A DNA stretch of 64,000 nt from Pseudomonas fluorescens (lineage in GTDB: Bacteria > Pseudomonadota > Gammaproteobacteria > Pseudomonadales > Pseudomonadaceae), in NCBI GenBank assembly GCA_902825215.1, contig LR782234.1:4836001-4900000 (forward strand), in the 5' to 3' direction. Positions 9,111 through 17,000 of the stretch are shown here, one piece after another. Made by a program: the position numbers and the translations under genes. The notes under the pieces were generated by a model that saw only the letters and a list, made by a program, of their open reading frames with translations, did not search any database and had not been told where the DNA came from. How positions within the stretch are numbered: the stretch's first letter is position 1; each line of letters opens with the position of its first letter.

Positions 9111-9854
9111 TCAGCGAAAAAACCCGGTCAACGCCGCCAACGCTTCCGGCGAGCGCAGCCGCTGAGTAAACAACTCGCCCTCCTCCTCAATCACCTTGCG
9201 CAGCAATTGACGATCCGGCGCTCGCATCAGTTGCTTGCTGATGCGCACCGCTTGCGCCGGCAATTCGTCGAAGCGCAGCGCCATCTCCCGGGCCTTGCTC
9301 AGCGCTGCTTCGCCACTGTCCAGCGCCTCGGTGGCAATGCCCCAGGCGGCGGCCTGTTCACCGCTGAAACCTTCGCCGAGCAACAACAGCTCTGCCGCTC
9401 TGGCCTGACCGAGCAGCCGCGGCAGGATCAGGCTGGAGCCAAACTCTGGGCACAGCCCAAGATTGACGAACGGCATGCGCAGGCGTGCATCACGGGCCAC
9501 ATAGACCAGATCGCAATGCAGCAGCAGGGTCGTGCCGATACCCACGGCGGCACCGGCCACGGCGGCGATTACCGGTTTGCGGCATTCGAGCAGATTGAGC
9601 ATGAAGTGGAACACCGGGCTGTCGAGGTCGCTCGGCGGTTGCTGGAGGAAGTCGGCAATGTCGTTGCCGGCGGTAAAGCATTCAGCGCTGCCGCTGATCA
9701 GCACGGCATTGATTTCAGGATCGCCGTCGGCCTGCTTCAGTGCCTCGGCGAGGCGGCTGTACATGGCGCGGGTCAGGGCGTTTTTCTTCTCCGCGCGATT
9801 GAGGCGCAGGGTCAACAAACCGCGCTCGCGTTGCAACAAAATGGCTTCGGTCAT
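9111..9854 (-). CDS. Crotonase-family enzyme (enoyl-CoA hydratase/isomerase)
   Basis: A 247-residue crotonase fold protein. The oxyanion-hole segments are visible (SGSAECFTAGNDIADF near residue 55 and AAVAGAAVGIGTTL near residue 100). At the two catalytic positions, the first Glu of hydratases is replaced (MPFVNLGL, Phe where PEI is usual), while the second is kept in LCPEFGSSLILPRLLG. A single Glu in a PExxSS context is more typical of delta3-delta2-enoyl-CoA isomerases than of hydratases, so an isomerase is the better guess. It is the last gene of the sadC-reductase-crotonase operon, 28 bases after the reductase. The ribosome site (GAGAC) is weak, so translation may depend on the upstream gene. 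Confidence 0.88.
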   Translation of the reverse strand: MTEAILLQRERGLLTLRLNRAEKKNALTRAMYSRLAEALKQADGDPEINAVLISGSAECFTAGNDIADFLQQPPSDLDSPVFHFMLNLLECRKPVIAAVAGAAVGIGTTLLLHCDLVYVARDARLRMPFVNLGLCPEFGSSLILPRLLGQARAAELLLLGEGFSGEQAAAWGIATEALDSGEAALSKAREMALRFDELPAQAVRISKQLMRAPDRQLLRKVIEEEGELFTQRLRSPEALAALTGFFR

Positions 9855-9882
9855 GGGGTGTCTCGCGTCTGAAAATCAGCGC

Positions 9883-10818
9883 TCAACCACGGCTGAGGAA
9901 TACGTCGGCCAGCAATTGGTTGCGCGGCAATCCAGCCAGATACAGGCGCCGGGCGAAGGCGTCGACACTGGCGGTCGAGCCGCAGACTAAAGCCAGGGTT
10001 TGCCGGGAAACAAGGCGCAGTTGCGCCAAAGCGGCGGCTGACTCGGCCGCCGTCCACAGCTCGACGCTGAGGTTGTCGCGCTGCGCAGCCAGCGCCGCCA
10101 GGGGTTTGGCCAGATAGTGTTCGCGTTCGTCATGGGCCAGGTGAATGACCCGAATGACGCCTTGGTGATCCTGCCGCAACGCTTCGCGCAGCACACCGAA
10201 CAACGGGCCCAGACCGGTGCCGGTGGCCAGCAGCCACAACGGTCGGTCGTGCCAGTCCGGGTCATAGTGCAAAGCCCCACCGCGCAGTTCGCCAAGGCGG
10301 ACCGGGTCGCCGATCTGCAGCTTTCGGGCGGCATCGCTGAACTCGCCGGGCTGGCGGCAATCGAGGTGGAATTCGAGGAAACGGTCTTCTTGCGGCAGGC
10401 TCGCCAGCGAATAGGGCCGCGCAATCTGCCCGAGCCACAACACCAGATGCTGCCCGGCGCTATAGCGCAGCGGTTGCTGCGCGGTCAGGCGCAGCCGCAG
10501 GACGTTGTCGCTGAGCCAGTCCAGAGCCTCGACCGCAGCCGGGCGACCGTCGGTGATCGGGTCGAAGGTATGGACTTCCAGGTCTTCGGTAATCTGACAC
10601 TGGCAGGCCAGACGCCAGCCTTCCTGACGTTGCTCGGCGCTAAGGGCGTCCGGACGATTATCGGCGGGCAGGCCTTGTACGCATTGCACCAGACAGGCGT
10701 GGCAACTGCCGGCGCGACAGCTGTAAGGCACCGCGACGCCGTTCCGGTTGAGGGCATCGAGCAGGTTGCTGCCCGCCTCCACTGCCCAGTGACGGTCACC
10801 GACGCGCAATTCAGGCAT
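9883..10818 (-). CDS. 2Fe-2S ferredoxin / FAD-NAD(P) oxidoreductase
   Basis: A 311-residue flavin electron-transfer protein. An N-terminal plant-type [2Fe-2S] domain (residues 1-85) has the Cys-x4-Cys-x2-Cys cluster (CRAGSCHAC) and the last Cys in RLACQC. Next come an FAD-binding domain with RPYSLAS near residue 165 and an NAD(P)-binding domain with GTGLGPLFG and a late VCGS. This layout is that of ring-hydroxylating oxygenase reductases, but no oxygenase is nearby. The ATG at 10818 overlaps the sadC stop by eight bases, indicating coupled translation; the long upstream extension of the frame lies inside sadC and is not used. Confidence 0.9.
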   Translation of the reverse strand: MPELRVGDRHWAVEAGSNLLDALNRNGVAVPYSCRAGSCHACLVQCVQGLPADNRPDALSAEQRQEGWRLACQCQITEDLEVHTFDPITDGRPAAVEALDWLSDNVLRLRLTAQQPLRYSAGQHLVLWLGQIARPYSLASLPQEDRFLEFHLDCRQPGEFSDAARKLQIGDPVRLGELRGGALHYDPDWHDRPLWLLATGTGLGPLFGVLREALRQDHQGVIRVIHLAHDEREHYLAKPLAALAAQRDNLSVELWTAAESAAALAQLRLVSRQTLALVCGSTASVDAFARRLYLAGLPRNQLLADVFLSRG

Positions 10819-11929
10819 CGACGTTCTCCCACGCCGCTGCGCAGCGATTGCGCCCGTCGCGCTTGGCCCGGTACAGCGCCTGATCGGCGCGCTGCAAGGC
10901 GTCGTCCAGATCATCGCCCAGGCCGAGCAGGGTCATGCCGGCCGACAGACTCAGGTTGCGCACATTCAAGCCCACCAGTTCCACATCGGTAAAGGCGATA
11001 CGCAGACGCTCGCAGCACGCGGTCAGCCGTTCGGCGTCGCAATCGGGCAGGAGCACAACGAATTCCTCGCCACCATAACGCGCCAGCACATCGCCCTCGC
11101 GCAGGCAAGCCTGGGCGACACCGGCGAAGGCCTGCAGCACCTGATCGCCCGCCGCATGACCGTGCAAATCGTTAATGCGCTTGAAATGGTCAAGGTCGAT
11201 CAGCGCCAGGCCATGCACGACATCGCTGTCCATCGCATTGAGCTCGCGCGAGGCCAGGCGCAGGAAGTGCCGGCGGTTGAACAGCCCGGTCAGCTCATCG
11301 GTGGCGACCAGATCCTCGAGCTGGCGCATCATCCCGCGCAAGGTGTCCTGATGCGCCTGCAAGGCAAACCGGCGCTGGCGCTGGCGTTGCCGCGAAACCT
11401 GAACGAAGCGCGCATACAGCACCAGCCACGCCAGCACCAGGGCCAGTACGCAGACCTGCAACGCGGCGAGCGCCGGCTCGCGCAGGCGCAACTGGTAACC
11501 GTCCCACAAGGTGATCGCACTGAAACTGAAGAACACCAGCAAGGCACAGCGAACGAACGCGCGCCGACTGAGGTGGAACAGCCCGAACAGCAGGATCATC
11601 ACGTAAAACACCAGGAAGACGCCGCGGGCTTCATCCAGGTGGGCGATCAGCCAGGTCTGCCAGCCGAGCCCGAGCAGCACTTGCGCTTCGGTCAGGCTGG
11701 GGTCGGCGAAACGCAGGTTGCGCCCGCTCCAGAACAAGGCGAACAGCACCGCCTGGCTGATGACCACCAGGGCGCTGCCGATGCTCACGGCGCTGAGGGA
11801 TTGCTCGTAATGACCGGTAAAAAACGCCAGCCACAGCAGCAGCAAAGCCAATCCGTAGGTGGCTGCAGCGAGGGCGAAGCGTTTGAGCAAAAGACGTTGA
11901 ATGGCGTTATGGGTCAATCGTTGACTCAC
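10811..11929 (-). CDS. sadC: Membrane diguanylate cyclase SadC
   Basis: Makes cyclic di-GMP from two GTP; in P. aeruginosa and P. fluorescens SadC promotes attachment and biofilm and lowers motility. The 372-residue protein has about five to six N-terminal membrane helices (residues 15-180), a linker helix, then a GGDEF domain from about 205. The active-site loop is RYGGEEF, and REGD five residues upstream forms the inhibitory I-site. LIDLDHFKRIND carries metal and guanine contacts. It starts with GTG at 11929 without a strong ribosome site; no other start precedes the membrane region. Assignment to SadC rests on domain layout plus position between the reductase and the fumarase, as in P. aeruginosa. 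Confidence 0.9.
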   Translation of the reverse strand: MSQRLTHNAIQRLLLKRFALAAATYGLALLLLWLAFFTGHYEQSLSAVSIGSALVVISQAVLFALFWSGRNLRFADPSLTEAQVLLGLGWQTWLIAHLDEARGVFLVFYVMILLFGLFHLSRRAFVRCALLVFFSFSAITLWDGYQLRLREPALAALQVCVLALVLAWLVLYARFVQVSRQRQRQRRFALQAHQDTLRGMMRQLEDLVATDELTGLFNRRHFLRLASRELNAMDSDVVHGLALIDLDHFKRINDLHGHAAGDQVLQAFAGVAQACLREGDVLARYGGEEFVVLLPDCDAERLTACCERLRIAFTDVELVGLNVRNLSLSAGMTLLGLGDDLDDALQRADQALYRAKRDGRNRCAAAWENVDA

Positions 11930-12064
11930 CGTGCGATAAGAAGCTGACCGAGTGTCCTACTCTACAGACCGGTTGCCACTTTAGAGGCCCGGTCGCTAAA
12001 TGACCACCGATTTTCGGGCCGGGAAAATGGCGTCAAAAGTGTGGCCCGCCTGGCCCAGGCGGGC

Positions 12065-12154
12065 AGCTACAAGCCGCGAGCTTCAAGCGGCAAGCTAAAG
12101 CTGTCCGCGGACTGCTTCGACTTGCCGCTCGATGCTTGAAGCTTGAAGCTGCCG
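12065..12154. repeat. GCTTGAAGC-type inverted repeat, copy 1
   Basis: A roughly 90-base imperfect palindrome made of AGCTACAAGCCGCGAGC, GCGGCAAGCT and the complementary GCTTGAAGCTTGAAGCTGCC. Similar units occur at 12238, 39551 and 46943. It lies in the 424-base gap between sadC and the fumarase gene, which otherwise holds only the fumarase promoter region. Confidence 0.75.
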
Positions 12155-12197
12155 CCGAGAATGACCGCCGACGCGTGTACGCCCCTTTGATGCGCGG

Positions 12198-12203
12198 TAT
12201 ACT
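12198..12203 (+). promoter_or_regulatory. Candidate -10 element of the fumarase gene inside a hairpin
   Basis: TATACT matches a -10 hexamer in five of six bases but has no good -35. It lies in the loop of the palindrome GCGCGG-TATACTG-CCGCGC (12193-12209 region), followed by CTTTTTA, so the same bases could also form a terminator-like hairpin. It sits between two copies of the GCTT-type repeat. Low confidence. Confidence 0.3.
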
Positions 12204-12237
12204 GCCGCGCCTTTTTAGCGTCGCGCCACAAAGGGAC

Positions 12238-12326
12238 AGCTACAAGCCGCAAGCCTGAAGCGGCAAGCTCAAGCTGTCCGCGTAATGCTTTAACTTGCCG
12301 CTCGAAGCTAGAAGCTTGTAGCTGCC
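12238..12326. repeat. GCTTGAAGC-type inverted repeat, copy 2
   Basis: Second copy, ending 28 bases before the fumarase start, so it must be part of the fumarase 5' leader if transcription begins near 12210. Arms begin GCTACAAGCCGCAAGC and end GCTAGAAGCTTGTAGC. Confidence 0.75.
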
Positions 12327-12353
12327 CCATCGTGTTTTAGAGGAGCGCGACTC

Positions 12354-13877
12354 ATGACCGTGATCAAGCAAGACGACCTGATTCAGAGCGTTGCCGACGC
12401 CCTGCAGTTCATTTCCTATTACCACCCCGTGGATTTCATCCAGGCGATGCACGAAGCCTACCTGCGCGAAGAATCGCCAGCGGCCCGTGATTCGATGGCG
12501 CAGATCCTGATCAACTCGCGCATGTGCGCCACCGGCCACCGTCCGATCTGCCAGGACACCGGTATCGTTACCGTGTTCGTGCGTGTCGGCATGGACGTGC
12601 GCTGGGATGGCGCCACCATGGGCCTGGACGACATGATCAACGAAGGCGTGCGTCGCGCCTACAACCTGCCGGAAAACGTCCTGCGTGCTTCGATCCTCGC
12701 CGACCCGGCGGGCGCGCGCAAGAACACCAAGGACAACACCCCGGCGGTGATTCACTACTCCATCGTCCCGGGCAACACCGTGGAAGTGGACGTGGCAGCC
12801 AAGGGCGGCGGTTCCGAGAACAAGTCGAAAATGGCCATGCTCAACCCGTCCGACTCGATCGTCGACTGGGTACTCAAGACCGTTCCGACCATGGGTGCCG
12901 GCTGGTGCCCACCGGGCATGCTCGGCATCGGCATCGGCGGCACCGCCGAGAAAGCCGCCGTCATGGCCAAGGAAGTGTTGATGGAGTCCATCGACATTCA
13001 CGAACTGAAGGCCCGTGGCCCGCAGAACCGCATCGAAGAAATGCGTCTGGAGCTGTTCGAGAAGGTCAACCAGTTGGGCATCGGCGCCCAGGGCCTCGGT
13101 GGCCTGACCACCGTGCTCGACGTGAAAATCATGGATTACCCGACCCACGCCGCCTCCTTGCCGGTGTGCATGATCCCCAACTGCGCCGCCACCCGTCACG
13201 CACACTTCGTGCTCGACGGTTCCGGCCCGGCCTCGCTGGAAGCGCCACCGCTGGACGCCTACCCGGAAATCGTCTGGGAAGCTGGCCCGTCGGCCCGTCG
13301 CGTCAACCTCGACACGCTGACCCCGGAAGACGTGCAGAGCTGGAAACCGGGCGAAACCGTGCTGCTCAACGGCAAGATGCTCACCGGTCGCGACGCCGCG
13401 CACAAGCGCATGGTCGAGATGCTCAACAAGGGTGAGACCCTGCCGGTCGACCTCAAGGGTCGCTTCATCTACTACGTCGGCCCGGTTGATCCGGTCGGTG
13501 ACGAAGTGGTCGGCCCGGCTGGCCCGACCACCGCGACGCGGATGGACAAGTTCACCCGGCAGATCCTCGAGCAGACCGGCCTGTTGGGCATGATCGGCAA
13601 ATCCGAGCGCGGCCCGACCGCAATCGAGGCGATCAAGGACAACAAAGCCGTGTACCTGATGGCCGTGGGCGGCGCCGCTTACCTGGTCGCTCAGGCGATC
13701 AAGAAGTCCAAGGTGCTGGCGTTCGCCGAACTGGGCATGGAGGCGATCTACGAGTTCGAGGTCAAGGACATGCCGGTTACCGTGGCGGTAGACAGCAAAG
13801 GCGAGTCGGTGCACATCACCGGCCCTGCGATCTGGCAACAGAAGATCAGCGAAAGCCTGGCGGTCGAAGTGCAGTAA
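12354..13877 (+). CDS. Class I (iron-sulfur) fumarate hydratase
   Basis: Interconverts fumarate and malate in the TCA cycle using an oxygen-sensitive [4Fe-4S] cluster. The 507-residue protein has both class I parts: the N-terminal catalytic domain and the C-terminal swivelling domain (from about residue 340). Three Cys in the positions expected for the cluster are present: RPICQDTG (about 66), GWCPPG (about 185) and IPNCAATRH (about 276). GGPTT-type substrate contacts appear in GPAGPTTATRMDKF. A GAGGAGC ribosome site precedes the ATG. A strong terminator follows. In P. aeruginosa the equivalent gene also follows sadC; here it is bordered downstream by the toxin genes. Confidence 0.95.
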   Translation: MTVIKQDDLIQSVADALQFISYYHPVDFIQAMHEAYLREESPAARDSMAQILINSRMCATGHRPICQDTGIVTVFVRVGMDVRWDGATMGLDDMINEGVRRAYNLPENVLRASILADPAGARKNTKDNTPAVIHYSIVPGNTVEVDVAAKGGGSENKSKMAMLNPSDSIVDWVLKTVPTMGAGWCPPGMLGIGIGGTAEKAAVMAKEVLMESIDIHELKARGPQNRIEEMRLELFEKVNQLGIGAQGLGGLTTVLDVKIMDYPTHAASLPVCMIPNCAATRHAHFVLDGSGPASLEAPPLDAYPEIVWEAGPSARRVNLDTLTPEDVQSWKPGETVLLNGKMLTGRDAAHKRMVEMLNKGETLPVDLKGRFIYYVGPVDPVGDEVVGPAGPTTATRMDKFTRQILEQTGLLGMIGKSERGPTAIEAIKDNKAVYLMAVGGAAYLVAQAIKKSKVLAFAELGMEAIYEFEVKDMPVTVAVDSKGESVHITGPAIWQQKISESLAVEVQ

Positions 13878-13897
13878 GCGTTTTGCGCGAATGAAAG

Positions 13898-13935
13898 CGG
13901 CCGGTTCATCCACAGCGATGACCCGGCCGTTTTTG
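13898..13935 (+). terminator. Rho-independent terminator of the fumarase gene
   Basis: Arms CGGCCGG / CCGGCCG, extended inward by TCATC / GATGA, then TTTTT. It begins 21 bases after the stop and separates the fumarase gene from the toxin operon. Confidence 0.88.
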
Positions 13936-13992
13936 CTTGCGCCTGCATTTGGCGATAAAAAACCTGGCCAAGCACACAAAACAGTCTTGCGC

Positions 13993-14012
13993 ACCTGTCA
14001 GATCTGACAGGT
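13993..14012. promoter_or_regulatory. Putative operator of the TcB-TcC-TcC operon (20-base perfect palindrome)
   Basis: ACCTGTCAGA/TCTGACAGGT is a perfect palindrome containing the CTGTCA-N4-TGACAG core also found before TcA and the Ig-repeat gene. It ends 66 bases before the chosen TcB start. No T-run follows, so it is not a terminator. No convincing -10/-35 pair could be placed next to it; an activator-dependent promoter is possible. Confidence 0.65.
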
Positions 14013-14078
14013 CCCTTCCCCGGCGATTCTTGTTAGCGTCAACCCATTCGCGCCCCCCTGCGCGCAATGGACTCGACC

Positions 14079-17000
14079 ATGGCTGAGCCACAAGACCTGA
14101 GCATCACCACGCCCTCCATCGCCACCAGCACGTCGATCGCCACCATCGGTAAAAGCTGGGGCAGCGTCGGACCGACCGGCGCGGCGTCGTTTGAACTGCC
14201 AATACCCACCTCGGCCGGGCGTGGCTGGGATCCGCAGTTGTCGCTGAGTTACAGCAGCCAGAGCGGCAACGGTACGTTTGGCATCGGCTGGAACCTGCTC
14301 GGCGTCGGTCAGATCAGTCGTCGTACCAACCAGGGTGTGCCGCGCTACACCGATCACGATGAGATCATCGGTCACGACGGCGAAGAGTGGATGCCGGAGC
14401 TCGAAACCGACGGATCCATCAAGTCACGCCTGGAATCGAGCTACAACAGCACCGAGATCGGTCCGCACCGCGTGGTGCGCTACTGGCCGCGAATCGAAAG
14501 CGATTTCGCCTTGCGCGAACGCTGGACCAAGGTCGAGGATGCATCGGTTTTCTGGTTGATTCACGGTGCCGACGGTTCGCTGCACCTTTACGGCAAAACC
14601 GCCGCTTCACGTCGCGCCGATCCCGATGACCCGCAGCGAATCAGCGCCTGGCTGCTGTGCGAAAGCATGAACGCGCACGGTCATCACATCTATTACGAGT
14701 ACAAGGCCGATGACCAGGAAGCCGACCCGCTGCACGACTACCGCGCGCAGCGATATCTGCATCGGGTGTGCTATGGCAATTCGACCGCCAGCAGTGAGTT
14801 GTACAGCTGGGAAACAGCCAACCCCGGCGAACTCGACTGGTATTTCCACCTGCTGTTCGACTACGGCGAACGCAGCACTTCGCTAACCGATATCCCGGTC
14901 TATGACGGTGCAACCCTCGAACCGTGGGCGCTGCGAGCGGACCGTTTCTTCACCCATGGCCAGGGCTTCGAACTGGGCACTTGCCGCCTCTGCCGGCAAG
15001 TGTTGATGTTCCATGACATCCCAATTGAAAAAAGCCAGGGCAAAAAACTCGCACGCCGCCTGCTGCTGGAATATCGCCAGCCCCAAAACACCGGGCAATG
15101 GGCTTTCAGTCAAATCAGCGCGGCTCACTATCAGGCGTTCGATGCCAATGGCCTGGTCGAGGACACCCCGCCGGTCGAATTCGACTACAGCCCTTTCGAA
15201 CTCGATAAAACCCCGACGCGCCTGTTCGAACAGGACGTTCAACCGGGGATTGAAGACGCTGGTTTCTATCAGTGCGTAGACCTCTTTGGCGAAGGCCTGC
15301 CGGGCTTCCTGTGTCGGTATGACCAGAGCTGGTATTACCGCGAACCGCTGCGAGCCGCCCAGGGCACTGACGAAATTGCCTACGGGCCGTGGTCCGCGCT
15401 GGAGCGGATTCCCGTGGCCAACCGTAACCGCGCGGTGCAACAACTGCTCACGGACCTGACCGGTGACGGGCGTCTGGACTGGATCACAGCGCAACCGGGC
15501 GGCAGCGGATTCCGCACGTTGACAGCGAACCATCAATTCGCCGACTTCGTCCCCTTCAGTGCATTCCCGCTGGATTTTTTCAACCCGCGCGCGGTTCGCG
15601 GTGACTTCAGTGGCGATGGCCTGCTCTCGATCGGTTTGATCAGCCCGCACACGGTCAAGGTTTACGCCAACCGGCGCGAACACGGCTTCGCCGCCGCTGA
15701 AGAGGTTGCCCACCAACCCGACGATGACCGGCTGCCGTTGTTCGGTGATTCGCCAACCGAGCTGGTGCTGCTGGGCAACTTTCTGGGCAGTGACATGCCT
15801 GAGCTGTGCCGGATTCGCCACGACGAAATACGTTGCTGGCCAAACCTCGGCCATGGTCGGTTCGGCAAGGGCCGCAAGATCAGCGAACTGCCCTTTCGTT
15901 ACGACCAGTTCGACTCGTCCCGCGTGCGTCTCGCCGACGTCGACGGGTCTGGCGCGACAGCGTTGATCTATCTGCGCTCCGAGGAGTTCGATATCTACCT
16001 GAACCGCGGCGGCAATGGTCTGGAGCAGATTCCGGTCAGCGTGCCATGGCCTGCCGGCGTGCGCTACGACCGCCTCACGCAAGTCAGTTTCGCCGACCTG
16101 CAAGGGCTCGGTTGTGCCAGCCTGATCCTGACAGTGCCGTACATGCAGCCACAGCACTGGCGCTACGATTTCGTTGCGGCAAAGCCCTATCTGCTGACCA
16201 CCAGCAACAACAACATGGGTTGCAGCGCCGAGGTGCTCTACCGCAGTTCGGCGCAGGAATGGCTGGATGAAAAACATCGTTTGCTGACCCTCAAGCGTCT
16301 GCCGGTCTGCCATTTGCCCTTCCCGGTACCGGTAGTGAAAAAACAGCGGCAACTCGATGAAATCACCGGCAACTGTCTGACCCAGACCTTCAACTGGCGC
16401 GCGGGCACTTACGACAGTCGCGAACGTGAATTTCGCGGTTTTGGTCAGTTACAGCAGGCCGACAGCGAGAGTGCCACGGGTGACGATGATGTCGGTTTCA
16501 GTGAGGCCGTGCGGGTCTGCACCTGGTTCCACACCGGGCAATCGCTGGATCTGCCGCGCGATGACTATTTCAATCGCGATGCGGGTGCGATACCGCTGGG
16601 CGATACCTTGTTCAGTCGCCATCACGCCAACGATGACGAAGATGAAACGATCGAGCCCCCGGACGAGAACACTCGCTACCAGATAGCCCGAGCCCTGGCC
16701 GGTTCGGTGTTGCGCAGCGAAACCTGGGCCGCAGCCGATCTGGACGTGCCCGGCCTCGCCGTACCTTACGCGGTGCAGGAGCTGCGCTACCGGGTCCGCG
16801 AGATACGCCCGCAAGGCGTTTATGCGGCTGCCGTGTTGTTGCCGCTGCTACTGGAAAAAATCGACTGCCAGTACGACCGTTTCATCGATGATCCCCTGTG
16901 CCGCAAAGAACTCAATCTGCGCTTCAACGCCCATGGTCAGCCGACCCATACGCTGACTGTGAGCTACGCCCGCCGACTGACCGAAACGGACACGCCTCCG

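Noticed and set aside
12240..13994. 584-residue minus-strand frame opposite the fumarase gene
   Set aside because: Antisense shadow; no ribosome site and no family resemblance, and it runs through the terminator and a repeat.
13993..14012. Palindrome as a second terminator of the fumarase gene
   Set aside because: No T-run follows it, a better terminator lies upstream at 13898, and the same motif precedes two other Tc genes on the other strand.
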